Shown: positions 46,323 through 55,611 of the stretch, piece after piece
Position numbering within the stretch: the stretch's first letter is position 1
How the letters are laid out: each line of letters starts with the position of its first letter
Assembly: GCA_014859445.1 (NCBI GenBank)
Contig: JACUUC010000003.1
Location: 62,001-126,000, forward strand
Direction: 5' to 3'
Origin: Bacterioplanes sp.
Lineage (GTDB): Bacteria; Pseudomonadota; Gammaproteobacteria; Pseudomonadales; Oceanobacteraceae
DNA length: 64,000 bases
Position numbers and translations under genes: made by a program
The notes under the pieces: generated by a model
Seen by the model: only the letters and a program-made list of their open reading frames with translations
What the model was told of the DNA's origin: nothing
Databases searched by the model: none

Positions 46323-47687
46323 ATGAACATGAATAGCAACAACGGCTCGGTTTCCGATAACCAGCTGATCAAAAACAAAGTCGCTGCGTCATTGGCTCGC
46401 CGCCATCGCCAAGAAAAATTGCTGCGCGGCACGGGCTTGGCCGCAGTACTCATTAGTTTGGCGTTAGTATCCTTACTGTTTATTAATATATTTTCAAAGG
46501 GACTTCCTGCGTTTTGGCAAACCAGCATCACCCTGGACATTTACTTTGATCCGAGTGTGCTGCAAATCAGCGAAAAGCCGGTACAGCGTGCCGATGAGCA
46601 CGACAACGCATTTCGTCAACGCGATTTAGAATGGCGCAGTGAAGTGGGACGCATTAATTTTAATCGTCTGATTTCGACGGCACTCATGGATGTATTACCG
46701 GATGCCGAACAGCATCGTCGACATGTTTTGCGCATGGTCACCTCGGGAGAGCGCTTCGCACTGCGCGATATGGTCATCAATGATCCCAGTATCATTGGCA
46801 GCACTCAACGCCTGCACTTGCTCACCGACGCCAACATTGATGTTTGGATAAAGGGCAATATTGATCGCAGCTTACCCGATCATCAACAACAGCTGTCGCC
46901 CATTGTGCGTCAATGGGCAGACGCTCTGTATGCCAATGGTACGATCAAAAATCGGTTCAGCTTCGCTCTATTTATGAATCCTGACTCACGCAGTTCGTTA
47001 GCGTCGGCGGGCCTTGCCGGAGCCTTCATGGGTTCGCTGTTCATGATGCTGATTGTCATGTTCTTAGCGGTACCACTGGGCGTTGCCGCAGCCATTTACT
47101 TAGAAGAATTTGCGCCTCGTAATAAACTAACCGACTTGATTGAAGTGAACATCAACAACTTAGCAGCCGTGCCTTCTATTGTATTTGGCTTGTTAGGTGC
47201 AGCCGTTTTTATTGGCATGTTTAACTTGCCCATGTCGACACCGCTCGTGGGCGGCTTGGTGTTGTCTTTAATGACACTGCCAACGGTCATTATTGCCACC
47301 CGTTCGTCGTTAAAAGCCATCCCGCCCTCGATTCGTCAGGCGGCTCTCGGCTTAGGTGCATCGAAAATGCAAACCATTTTCCATCACGTTTTACCCTTGG
47401 CCATTCCCGGTATTCTGACTGCCTCTATTCTGGGGGTTGCACAAGCCTTGGGCGAAGCCGCACCACTGTTATTAATTGGTATGAAGTCATTCGTGGCAAC
47501 CGTGTCAGTGAGTCCAATGGAACAATCGACAGCATTACCTGTACAGATTTTCTTATGGCAGGGAAATGAGTTACGTAACTTTTTTGAAGCGCGCACCTCA
47601 GCCGCCATCATTGTATTACTCACGTTGATGATCAGCCTCAATGCCGTTGCCATTTGGCTGCGTAAACGCTTTGAACAACGTTGGTAA
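46323..47687 (+). CDS. pstA: Phosphate ABC transporter permease PstA
   Basis: This is the second permease, 454 residues. After the first membrane helix (about 38-60) there is a large non-membrane domain of about 150 residues, absent from short PstA proteins. The permease core follows with the coupling motif IRQAALGLGASKMQTIFHHVLPLAIPGI. It lies 3 bases after pstC and 69 bases before pstB. Confidence 0.93.
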   Translation: MNMNSNNGSVSDNQLIKNKVAASLARRHRQEKLLRGTGLAAVLISLALVSLLFINIFSKGLPAFWQTSITLDIYFDPSVLQISEKPVQRADEHDNAFRQRDLEWRSEVGRINFNRLISTALMDVLPDAEQHRRHVLRMVTSGERFALRDMVINDPSIIGSTQRLHLLTDANIDVWIKGNIDRSLPDHQQQLSPIVRQWADALYANGTIKNRFSFALFMNPDSRSSLASAGLAGAFMGSLFMMLIVMFLAVPLGVAAAIYLEEFAPRNKLTDLIEVNINNLAAVPSIVFGLLGAAVFIGMFNLPMSTPLVGGLVLSLMTLPTVIIATRSSLKAIPPSIRQAALGLGASKMQTIFHHVLPLAIPGILTASILGVAQALGEAAPLLLIGMKSFVATVSVSPMEQSTALPVQIFLWQGNELRNFFEARTSAAIIVLLTLMISLNAVAIWLRKRFEQRW

Positions 47688-47756
47688 GCTCAGTATTAAC
47701 CGAACAAACATACATTCAGCCAACCGCTGTAAACTTATAGATTGATGGAACAGGTC

Positions 47757-48527
47757 ATGAAAACGAACTCTACATTAAAAATGAAAGCTGAAAATGTTCG
47801 CGTTTTTTACGGTGCGAATGAAGCCATCAAAGGCATTGATATGAATGTCTATCAAAACGAAGTACTGGCCTTCATTGGCCCTTCTGGTTGTGGTAAGTCC
47901 ACCTTCTTACGTTGTTTAAATCGTATGAATGACACCATCGACCAATGCCGTGTGACGGGCCTGATCGAATTGGATGGTCAAGACATGTACGATCCACGCT
48001 TAGATGTCGTACAGTTACGCGCACAAATTGGCATGGTTTTTCAAAAACCCAACCCCTTCCCTAAATCCATATACGACAACATCGCCTATGGTCCAAAGCT
48101 GCATGGACTGGCCAGCAAAAAATCGGAATTGGATGACATTGTCGAATCCAGTTTACAAAAAGCGGGGTTATGGAAAGAAGTGAAAGATCGCCTCGATCAG
48201 CCCGGCACTGGGCTTTCTGGTGGTCAACAACAGCGTTTATGCATCGCCAGAACCATTGCGGTCAGTCCCGAAGTGATTCTTATGGACGAGCCATGCTCCG
48301 CTTTAGACCCCATTGCAACGTCCATTATCGAAGAACTTATCGACGAGTTGAAAGCCAACTACACGATTGTCATGGTCACACACAACATGCAACAAGCAGC
48401 GCGTGTTTCTGACCGTACCGCATTCTTTCACATGGGCGAAATGATAGAGATTGGCAGCACCACAGAGATGTTTACCAAACCCAACAACAAACGCACCGAA
48501 GACTACATCACTGGTCGATATGGTTAA
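47757..48527 (+). CDS. pstB: Phosphate ABC transporter ATPase PstB
   Basis: This is the ATPase that powers phosphate import. Walker A is [13 protein letters not shown], the signature is [15 protein letters not shown] and Walker B is [13 protein letters not shown], all as in PstB. The ATG at 47757 with AGG just upstream is preferred; the open frame begins five codons earlier at a TTG. About 256 residues. Confidence 0.95.
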   Translation: MKTNSTLKMKAENVRVFYGANEAIKGIDMNVYQNEVLAFIGPSGCGKSTFLRCLNRMNDTIDQCRVTGLIELDGQDMYDPRLDVVQLRAQIGMVFQKPNPFPKSIYDNIAYGPKLHGLASKKSELDDIVESSLQKAGLWKEVKDRLDQPGTGLSGGQQQRLCIARTIAVSPEVILMDEPCSALDPIATSIIEELIDELKANYTIVMVTHNMQQAARVSDRTAFFHMGEMIEIGSTTEMFTKPNNKRTEDYITGRYG

Positions 48528-48550
48528 TCAACGTCAGCGAGGATATTGCA

Positions 48551-49264
48551 ATGAATAAAATTACTGGACATTACTCTCATGCGTATGACGATGAATTAAA
48601 TGAAGCGGTTGATCGTTTGATTCGGATGGGTGCGTTAGTGGGCGAACAATTACAAGATGCGATCAAAGCCTTTATTAAAGGCGATCGAGAGCTAGCCTCT
48701 CAGGTTATTCAAACCGATCGCAAAGTGAACGCGCAAGAAATTGATATTGAAGAACACTGCCTTGATATCATCGCACGGCGACAACCCACCGCCATTGACC
48801 TGCGGTTAATCGTTGGCGTGTTAAAAAGTATTAACGACGTCGAACGGATTGGCGATCAAGCGGAGCATATTGCGAAACAGTTACTGGACGAAGACTGTCA
48901 GCGGCCAACCGATGCACAGCTTGAAGACATCGACATGATGGGCGACAAAGTGTTAAACATGCTGCAACAAGCCCTGCTGTCCTTTCAACGTATGGATCCT
49001 GCACTGGCCTTAGATGTGCTCAAACAGGACCGACTGGTCGATCACGACTATGGCCGGATATTACGTCACAACTTAACCTATATGCTGGAAGATACTCGCC
49101 AAATTACGCGTGGATTGCACCTCATTTGGGTTGCACGTGCCCTTGAGCGTATTGGTGATCATGCGCAAAATATTTGTGAATTCAGCATTTTCATTACAAA
49201 AGGACGCAATGTTAGCCATTTAACCGAAGACGAAGTGGATGCTGTGGTGCACGACAAAGTCTAA
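48551..49264 (+). CDS. phoU: Phosphate signalling protein PhoU
   Basis: PhoU couples PstSCAB to the PhoR/PhoB two-component system and keeps the Pho regulon off when phosphate is plentiful. The 237-residue helical product shows two PhoU repeats with the metal-binding motifs (VLKSINDVERIGDQAEHIAK and VARALERIGDHAQNICE). GAGGATATTGCA precedes its ATG. It is last in the pst operon. phoB and phoR are not in the window. Confidence 0.95.
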   Translation: MNKITGHYSHAYDDELNEAVDRLIRMGALVGEQLQDAIKAFIKGDRELASQVIQTDRKVNAQEIDIEEHCLDIIARRQPTAIDLRLIVGVLKSINDVERIGDQAEHIAKQLLDEDCQRPTDAQLEDIDMMGDKVLNMLQQALLSFQRMDPALALDVLKQDRLVDHDYGRILRHNLTYMLEDTRQITRGLHLIWVARALERIGDHAQNICEFSIFITKGRNVSHLTEDEVDAVVHDKV

Positions 49265-49299
49265 ACAGACCCGTGTATTCCGTTTGTTTATTTTCTATT

Positions 49300-49323
49300 C
49301 AAGGGCCATTAGGCCCTTGTTTC
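49300..49323 (+). terminator. Terminator after phoU
   Basis: The hairpin CAAGGGCC-ATTA-GGCCCTTG, followed by TTTC, lies 36 bases after the phoU stop. Confidence 0.75.
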
Positions 49324-49379
49324 ATATAAGCGCAGTAAACCCATATTGGATATACGTACAGCAAAGAATCGCCCCCTCA

Positions 49380-49397
49380 AATTCATAAAACTGTCAT
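49380..49397 (+). promoter_or_regulatory. Possible Pho box before the porin gene
   Basis: AATTCATAAAACTGTCAT has one perfect CTGTCAT half and one weaker half at the right spacing. It lies about 90 bases upstream of the porin ATG. The position directly after the pst operon supports PhoB control. Confidence 0.5.
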
Positions 49398-49484
49398 AAA
49401 AAAAACATGAATCCGTAACACACGGTTTCGATAATAACCTCACTGAATTGATTGATGTTATTTATCTTACTTGGAGTGTTACTC

Positions 49485-50519
49485 ATGAAAACCATCAAAA
49501 CATCCGTATTGGCCGCTGCAATTGCATCTGTGTTTGCAGTGCCTGCGATGGCTAATGATGTGAACGTCAAAATTTCTGGTCGTGCCCACATGTCCGTTGA
49601 TCAACTGGACAATGGCAATGACAGCGGCACCAACGTATCAAGCAACTCAAGCCGTTTACGCTTTGCAGCTAACACCAAAGTGACGGAAGATCTTGAAGTG
49701 ATGATGCAATTGGAACAAAACATTCGTTTTGATCAAAGCGGTGGTAATTTTGCAACGCGTGACTCATTCCTTGGCTTAAAAGGTGATTTTGGTACTGTTC
49801 GCCTGGGTTTCTTTGACACCCCATTAAAAGCCGTTCGTGGTCAAACCGACATGTTCGGTGACCGTATCGGTGATGCACGTAACATGACCAACGTACCTAC
49901 CGGTGTCCGCAATGCGAACTTTGATAACCGTCAGCTTAATGGCATTCATTATCGTACTCCGTCTTTCAGCGGTGTCACGGTAGACGTTCAATACACACCA
50001 CACAACAATAGCACCACGAACGTTGACAATGAAAATTCGGCCTACAGCACATCTATCAGCTATCGTGCGAAAGGCATTTATGCAGCGTTAGCTTACGAAA
50101 GTTATGAAAACAGTGCAGCTGGTGCAGATGACCCAACAGCGATTCGCCTAGGTGTGAGCTACGATCTCAGCCAACAAGTCAAAGTGTCTGGCTTGTATCA
50201 ACAGGCCAGCAATGTGACAGGCGGTGATCGTTCGGTTTGGGGTTTGGGTTCTAGCTACAAAATGAACGACATTACCTTGCGTGGTCAGTTCTACCAAGCA
50301 GGCGATGCCGATGCAAATGACAGCGGCGCGAGCATGTTAGCACTGGGTGTCGATCGTAACTACGGCCGTACATTGACCTTATATGCTGCTTACGCCATCA
50401 CCATGAACGGTAAAGCAGCAAACTACACGGTAGCCAGCGGTGGCCGCGACACCCGCTTAACGGCTATTGCCGGTGAAGACAGCTCTGCTTTCTCACTGGG
50501 TATGGTGTATAACTTCTAA
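49485..50519 (+). CDS. General outer-membrane porin, probably phosphate-regulated
   Basis: The product of about 344 residues has a signal peptide ending AVPAMA and then the Gram-negative porin pattern of alternating polar and hydrophobic strands, beginning DVNVKISGRAHMSVDQ and ending with the aromatic SLGMVYNF, the outer-membrane assembly signal. The segment RDSFLGLKGDFGTVRLGFFDTPLK is typical of trimeric porins (OmpC/Omp32-type, 16 strands). ATG at 49485 is chosen by the signal peptide; the open frame begins 33 bases earlier. A Pho-box-like site is upstream. It is not similar to the OprP family by eye. Confidence 0.88.
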   Translation: MKTIKTSVLAAAIASVFAVPAMANDVNVKISGRAHMSVDQLDNGNDSGTNVSSNSSRLRFAANTKVTEDLEVMMQLEQNIRFDQSGGNFATRDSFLGLKGDFGTVRLGFFDTPLKAVRGQTDMFGDRIGDARNMTNVPTGVRNANFDNRQLNGIHYRTPSFSGVTVDVQYTPHNNSTTNVDNENSAYSTSISYRAKGIYAALAYESYENSAAGADDPTAIRLGVSYDLSQQVKVSGLYQQASNVTGGDRSVWGLGSSYKMNDITLRGQFYQAGDADANDSGASMLALGVDRNYGRTLTLYAAYAITMNGKAANYTVASGGRDTRLTAIAGEDSSAFSLGMVYNF

Positions 50520-50544
50520 GCCTTACTGAGAAATTCAGCGTACC

Positions 50545-50577
50545 AAAAGCCAGTCGATTACGACTGGCTTTTTTTAT
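50545..50577. terminator. Bidirectional terminator between the porin and LysR genes
   Basis: AAAAGCCAGTCG-ATTA-CGACTGGCTTTT with T-runs on both strands lies between the ends of two convergent genes. Confidence 0.85.
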
Positions 50578-50588
50578 AGATGACTGAG

Positions 50589-51557
50589 TTACAGTTCAGG
50601 TTGTAATAACCGTGAAAACACCCATGATTGCTGTTCCGGACTGTTGGCTTGCAGCAATTGTTTTTCGAGTTCGGCCACTTCACTAACAATAAAATCGATA
50701 AAACGACGCACTTTCTGCGGTAAATACTCACGTGATGGGTAGGCCAATGACAAGGCTTGTGGTTTCAACTCCCACTCATCAAACAAAGGGACTAAATGCC
50801 CTGACAACACATACTCACCGGCCAATAAATACGGCAGTTCACAAATACCGGCACCGTGAAGCGCACTGTTCAACGCACTGGCGATTAAATTGGTGGTGAT
50901 ATTGGGTTCGACTTTTACCGTCATGACGTGCTGTGTCTGGCGATGCGCCAACTGATAGACCTGGGCTTGGCTGCCCTCCCCCACCTTCACACAACGTAAC
51001 TGTGATAAGTCCTCTGGTGATTTGGGTGTCGACACCGTCGACAAATAACGAGGACTGGCACACAGTACCGAATCGGATTTCATCAAGGTGCGCGCAATCA
51101 AACTGGAATCAGGCAGCTCTCCGACGTACACGCCGATATCAAACCCTTCTTCAATGAGATTGATTTGCCGTTCGGTATGGACGATTTCAAGACGCACATC
51201 GGGATACTGCTGTTGGTAACGCGCCAAGTAATGCCCCATCACCCCACTGCCCGCAAACATGGGCACCGCGATGCGCAACAAGCCATGCGCATCATGTGCA
51301 TGGTCGCTCACGCGCTCGTGCACTGCGGCAATACCACTCAGCAACCCACGGCAGCCGTCGTAGTATTCCGCACCCACTTCCGTCAAATGCAGTTGCCGCG
51401 TACTGCGTTGCAGCAAGCGACAGCCAATGCTGGCTTCTAAGTCGGCCACCATCCGGCTAACGCGAGATTTGGGCATGCCCAGCACCTTACCAGCTGACGT
51501 AAAACTGCCTTCATCCACAACGCGAATGAATACGGCCAACTGGTTTAAATCGAGCAT
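50589..51557 (-). CDS. LysR-family transcription regulator
   Basis: The 322-residue product has the N-terminal LysR helix-turn-helix (LDLNQLAVFIRVVDEGSFTSA, then KSRVSRMVADLEASIG) and a C-terminal effector-binding domain. It belongs to the group resembling AaeR/DsdC-like and CrgA-type regulators, but the exact target is unknown. It is divergent from the leucine-rich-repeat lipoprotein gene, with about 155 bases between their starts, so that gene may be regulated by it. No operator could be assigned. Confidence 0.88.
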   Translation of the reverse strand: MLDLNQLAVFIRVVDEGSFTSAGKVLGMPKSRVSRMVADLEASIGCRLLQRSTRQLHLTEVGAEYYDGCRGLLSGIAAVHERVSDHAHDAHGLLRIAVPMFAGSGVMGHYLARYQQQYPDVRLEIVHTERQINLIEEGFDIGVYVGELPDSSLIARTLMKSDSVLCASPRYLSTVSTPKSPEDLSQLRCVKVGEGSQAQVYQLAHRQTQHVMTVKVEPNITTNLIASALNSALHGAGICELPYLLAGEYVLSGHLVPLFDEWELKPQALSLAYPSREYLPQKVRRFIDFIVSEVAELEKQLLQANSPEQQSWVFSRLLQPEL

Positions 51558-51713
51558 CCCCTTTCCCCTTTACAATGGCTTGACTGAAATAATCAAATTT
51601 ATTCTTATAAATCAATATCTTATAAAATATTGTCACTTTTTTGAAACGCTAGTACCTAGTGTAACTTCATGTTACGATTAGGCCAATACAACAATAATAA
51701 ATTAGGCATCACC

Positions 51714-52361
51714 ATGACTGTATCGAGAACTTCGTCGTTACTGGCGATTGCGTTAAGTACAGCGCTAACGGCCTGTGGCAGTGGATCGTCCAATGGCATT
51801 CCATCATCCAATACACAAAGCGAGCCAACTGCGCCGATTGCTGACGCCAATAAAAATACCCCATCGCAACAAGCCATCCAATGGGCCAGTATTACCGATA
51901 ATGGCTTATCGCAATGCATTCAACAAACTGGGGTGCGATGGCAAGCAGAACTGCAATTGCTAGAATGTCCGCAGCAACACATTACGTCATTACAAGGCCT
52001 AGAACAGTTTTCTCAGCTGCGGGTTTTAAATCTGAGTCAAAATCAGCTCAGCCATATTGATGAACTGACCACGCTAAACCAATTGACCTACTTGGATGTC
52101 AGTCACAACAAAATTACCCAGCTCGATGCACTGGCACCTCTGCAACAACTGCGCACACTGAAGGCCAGCCATAATAAAGTAATGAACATTGATGCCCTAG
52201 AGCCACTTACACACATACAGCGCCTCTACATCAATCACAATCACATTCGTGATTTAAATGGCTTAGCCAAAGCACCCGCATTGCAATTTTTAGTAGCGAA
52301 CAATAACCCGGCTACATTACCCAGCGAACTGCCTCAGCAACTGCAATCGTTTGTGCTGTAA
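51714..52361 (+). CDS. Leucine-rich-repeat lipoprotein
   Basis: The product of about 215 residues begins with a lipoprotein signal ending in the lipobox LTAC. A Ser/Pro/Asn-rich linker (22-50) and a short region with a Cys pair (68 and 85) precede five exact 22-residue leucine-rich repeats at 90-199. The repeats have the SDS22/internalin-like form LxxLxxLxxLxLSxNxI. Such domains bind proteins. The ATG at 51714 is chosen for the signal; the open frame starts 45 bases earlier. A strong hairpin terminator follows. Confidence 0.82.
   Translation: MTVSRTSSLLAIALSTALTACGSGSSNGIPSSNTQSEPTAPIADANKNTPSQQAIQWASITDNGLSQCIQQTGVRWQAELQLLECPQQHITSLQGLEQFSQLRVLNLSQNQLSHIDELTTLNQLTYLDVSHNKITQLDALAPLQQLRTLKASHNKVMNIDALEPLTHIQRLYINHNHIRDLNGLAKAPALQFLVANNNPATLPSELPQQLQSFVL
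51981..52310 (+). repeat. Five 22-residue leucine-rich repeats
   Basis: Each of five consecutive units is exactly 22 residues (66 bases), with conserved positions such as LRVLNLSQNQ, LTYLDVSHNK, LRTLKASHNK and IQRLYINHNH. The DNA is diverged; only the protein repeat is plain. Confidence 0.85.
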
Positions 52362-52398
52362 CTCAGATCAATTCCAAGATTTTCGACACACGCTCACT

Positions 52399-52438
52399 AA
52401 AAAAGCCCTCATGATGATGCATCATGAGGGCTTTTTTT
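52399..52438. terminator. Bidirectional terminator between the LRR gene and the lectin operon
   Basis: A perfect stem (GCCCTCATGATG/CATCATGAGGGC, loop ATG) flanked by six A on the left and seven T on the right lies between the convergent gene ends. It can stop transcription from both sides. Confidence 0.88.
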
Positions 52439-52505
52439 GGTGGGTTCGAAGTCAGCGCCGTTACTTTTTGAGGCTCGTGTTGAGCCTCTCACTTAGGATG
52501 CACCA

Positions 52506-53693
52506 TCAGTTATTGTTGTAGGTTTGCGACCACTTCGGCAAGGTAGCCGGGTTGCCATAATTGGTGTTACTGCCATAGAGCGCGAACTTAGGATGCCCTG
52601 GGAAATAGTTATTCGGATGCTGGCCTTCTTGCGTACGCGCCACCAAACCACCATCGCCACCTAAGTTAATCCAGAAACCAGGATTCGTCACCTCCGGCGA
52701 GAAACCCGCAATTTCGCTCCATTGAATGGAACGCGTGCCAACGCTGAAGAAAAACGCATTGGTGTTATCTAAGAAATTAGACTGCACCGGAAACAGCTGT
52801 CCATGCGGAGACTGTTCTAATAATGCATCGGGATTACTGACCAACAAACCAGCGGCACCCGTCACATTGATCAAGTCGAGTGTAGCGGTATCCAGCCAAC
52901 CGATGGTACGCACCCCACCCAAAAACGCTTCGAGTTCAATACGCCCAAGATTGAGATTAATGCCTAACAAATTAAAGCGAACATCGGCGGTAATGGTGGG
53001 GCGAATGAAACCTGAAATCACATCAATGATGTTACCTTGATAACCGGACGCGTTTTCGGCTCCCATACGAAAACCAACCAACTTACGCACACCGGAGCTA
53101 TCGTCAAACGCAAATTCAAAATACGGATTTTCTTGCACAAACGGCAGCATTTCGTACACACCGTTACCGCGATTTATCACCTGACCTAAGGTCAGATCAC
53201 GCAATTTGATGTCCACACCACCATCCGGCTGAAAACCACCGGGGAAGGCACTCTCATCAAAAAAGCTTTTTTCACCGCCGGTATTGTGCGTTAACGCCGA
53301 CGACTTGTAGTTATCATCTCCCAGTCCGACCGAGCCACAGGGCTTCGCGGTACACGCCCAATTAATATTATCCGTATAACTTGCTGGCGGATTATTGTTA
53401 TAGCACACCTTATCGCCACCCGGGCCACCCGTACAGTTAGTACCTTCCGGACGCCAATAACGTCCCATGGTTAGCTCTTCGATATTGGCGTTGATTTCAA
53501 TGCGTGCGCCCATGGTCAAACGCAACAAATTCAAATCCGCGCCATCGGGTTGAGCGACCAGCTGGTCGGTAATTTCAAAAATTGCCTGCCCATAGGTCGA
53601 GGCCATTTCCTCTTCACTGAGTGGCGTCATACCCATAGCAACGCTGTGGGTCGATAGGAGGGTAAGCAGTGTTATTATTATGAAGGTACGCAT
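52506..53693 (-). CDS. Exported protein, FilA/DUF6160-like, last of lectin operon
   Basis: The 395-residue product has a signal peptide (about 1-19), then TPLSEEEMASTYGQAIFEI, a motif shared with the two genes before it. Beyond that the sequence is rich in Gly, Asn and aromatic residues and probably beta-structured (LDLINVTGAAGLLVSNPD, LTMGRYWRPEG). No catalytic motif is seen. Four cysteines cluster around residues 85-116 (TNCTGGPGGDKVCYNNN, WACTAKPCGS), suggesting disulfides. It starts 11 bases after the preceding gene. The function is unknown; the N-terminal motif recalls FilA-type proteins of Acinetobacter. Confidence 0.75.
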   Translation of the reverse strand: MRTFIIITLLTLLSTHSVAMGMTPLSEEEMASTYGQAIFEITDQLVAQPDGADLNLLRLTMGARIEINANIEELTMGRYWRPEGTNCTGGPGGDKVCYNNNPPASYTDNINWACTAKPCGSVGLGDDNYKSSALTHNTGGEKSFFDESAFPGGFQPDGGVDIKLRDLTLGQVINRGNGVYEMLPFVQENPYFEFAFDDSSGVRKLVGFRMGAENASGYQGNIIDVISGFIRPTITADVRFNLLGINLNLGRIELEAFLGGVRTIGWLDTATLDLINVTGAAGLLVSNPDALLEQSPHGQLFPVQSNFLDNTNAFFFSVGTRSIQWSEIAGFSPEVTNPGFWINLGGDGGLVARTQEGQHPNNYFPGHPKFALYGSNTNYGNPATLPKWSQTYNNN

Positions 53694-53704
53694 GTGCTTT
53701 GCCT

Positions 53705-54178
53705 TTATCGTAGCGAGAAAATATTCATCGTGGTTTGCGCCGGAAACTGCAATTGTCCGTCGATTTCAAGACCCATAATGAACCGATGATCATTGGATAC
53801 CTCTTTACCCGGCCCTAAATACACGCCATCGGTTTTAAACTCGCTGTACGTCAAGGTTTCCGGTAGCGTAATCTGTATTGCACTTTTGTTGCCCGCGGCG
53901 CCAAAATTGCTGATCAGATCAATTTTTAAATTCTTAAATTCGATCGCGCCAGTGATGTTATCGATCACCAGCCAATACCGCTGAGTATCCACGTAGTCGG
54001 CATCTTCATTGACATAACTGACGCGAGTGTCTTCCCCAAACTCATAGCGTGCACTGACCGTCATACCGGCCTGTCCGGTGGTTGCTTGCAATTCATCATC
54101 GGCCAATGGCTGCATGCTCTGTGCGACGCTGTAGGGCATCCAGCCGATCGCCAGCAGCCAAAATATGCAATTTTTCAT
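53705..54178 (-). CDS. Small exported protein, FilA/DUF6160-like
   Basis: The 157-residue product has a signal peptide (MKNCIFWLLAIGWMPYSVAQ) and then QPLADDELQATTGQAGMTV, the same motif as the neighbours in its most canonical form. The rest alternates polar and hydrophobic residues as in beta-sheet (IEFKNLKIDLISNFG, IQITLPETLTYSEF). Its ATG overlaps the end of the preceding gene by 4 bases (ATGA), so translation is coupled. No enzymatic motif is visible. Function unknown. Confidence 0.75.
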   Translation of the reverse strand: MKNCIFWLLAIGWMPYSVAQSMQPLADDELQATTGQAGMTVSARYEFGEDTRVSYVNEDADYVDTQRYWLVIDNITGAIEFKNLKIDLISNFGAAGNKSAIQITLPETLTYSEFKTDGVYLGPGKEVSNDHRFIMGLEIDGQLQFPAQTTMNIFSLR

Positions 54179-55611
54179 CGATTCAGATCCTGTGTTGTGA
54201 TCACCAAACGCTGAATTTCTAACCCTTTGATCTCCACCACATTTTGATTGGGAATGGTCGGTATCGGGTTATTCGGATTGTTCTGGTTGTAACGCAATAC
54301 TTGCTCGTTATAGGTAACGGTTTTTGGAACGAAGGCTCGATGCACGACATCATCAACCGTTTCCACGATGTTGCCGTTGGCATCACGCAAATGCACATGG
54401 CGTCGTCCGGTAATGACTTCTTCATCCAGCGCGTCACCGAATGACAAGGACTGAATGAAGATATTGCCCTGCGGTGCTTGCGCCACATCTTGAGGCAAAC
54501 CGGCGATTTCCATGCGTAATTGCGTGGTGGGAGACAGCTTCACGGGATTTTTCCAGGTATAGCGCTGCGTTTGCTCAAACTGCACCGTGCTGACCGTCAG
54601 CGGTTGATCGACCGACCCCAAAGGCAAGTACACATCAACGCCGCGCAATTCCAATTGGCTTCCCGCTACACCGCGAGGATCGGCGGTAATGCGAATGACA
54701 TCGGCACGTAGCCCCGTGGTCATGGCCATGGCCAGTCCCCGATCCGCGTACATGGGCGCACCGTTGTTGCCATAACGCGTTAAGTTACTACCGATGCGTT
54801 CACCTTGATTGCTGTGCGCCCAAATATAGGTGCTGGTGCCGTACAAACGTGCCCCTTCGACATCGACAAAGGCCAAAAACTGATTATCAGCACCCAATAC
54901 ACGGTTTTCATCGGTGATGGCATCGAGGCGGAAATGCAAATCGAATTTATCCGTAGCGCCATCTAGGCGATCTTCGAGTTCTTGCAGATACGCTTGATAA
55001 TCAGCGCTGACGCTGGTCAGATTACCGATATTGACCGACGGCGCTGAACTGAAAAAGTTATTCGGCAAGCCGCGAGCATAGGTGGTGGATTGATTGGAAT
55101 AACGCGGCGTTGCCGTATCCACACCCACACGATTTATGCCATCGCGGCGACTCCAATCGTAAAAATCGCGATTTTTTTGCACCACATCCGCTGCCGGAAA
55201 GCCCGTATAAAACGCGGTATGAGAACGACTGCCGGTGATGTCATTACCACTGCCATCAGGGTCAATCTGCCCCACATGGCGCTCAGTAATGGTGCGCAAA
55301 TCACCCACCACAAAGGGGTCTTCCACCGTACCAAAAAAACCGCCGCTGTTTATGCCGCCTGCTTCTGCACCCGAGCGATGAAACCGTAACTCACTCAGGG
55401 TGAGATATTCCGGGTCTAAGGCGTCGGTCAAGCGTAAGCGCAGCTGGAAGTCGTTCGCACTTTGATAGTCACCCGAATAAATCACCACGTTATCAAAGGC
55501 CGCACCGATCCCCGCTCCCGTAACATCGCTCATTTGCGCTTCGTCAAGGGGCTGCATGGCGTTAGCCAGAGGAAGACAACCCGCAAAAACGAAAGGAAAT
55601 AAATGTTTCAT
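54175..55611 (-). CDS. Exported protein, FilA/DUF6160-like, coupled to the giant lectin gene
   Basis: The product of about 478 residues starts with a signal peptide ending PLANA and then MQPLDEAQMSDVTGAGIGAAF, the shared motif. The mature part is predicted beta-rich, with segments FQLRLRLTDALDPEYLTLSEL, LHFRLDAITDENRV and VEIKGLEIQRLVITT. There are no cysteines in the mature part. The ATG at 55611 shares one base with the stop of the giant gene (TAATG) and has GGAG 8 bases upstream, so the two are tightly coupled; the open frame extends 18 codons into the giant gene. No known function. Confidence 0.75.
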   Translation of the reverse strand: MKHLFPFVFAGCLPLANAMQPLDEAQMSDVTGAGIGAAFDNVVIYSGDYQSANDFQLRLRLTDALDPEYLTLSELRFHRSGAEAGGINSGGFFGTVEDPFVVGDLRTITERHVGQIDPDGSGNDITGSRSHTAFYTGFPAADVVQKNRDFYDWSRRDGINRVGVDTATPRYSNQSTTYARGLPNNFFSSAPSVNIGNLTSVSADYQAYLQELEDRLDGATDKFDLHFRLDAITDENRVLGADNQFLAFVDVEGARLYGTSTYIWAHSNQGERIGSNLTRYGNNGAPMYADRGLAMAMTTGLRADVIRITADPRGVAGSQLELRGVDVYLPLGSVDQPLTVSTVQFEQTQRYTWKNPVKLSPTTQLRMEIAGLPQDVAQAPQGNIFIQSLSFGDALDEEVITGRRHVHLRDANGNIVETVDDVVHRAFVPKTVTYNEQVLRYNQNNPNNPIPTIPNQNVVEIKGLEIQRLVITTQDLNR

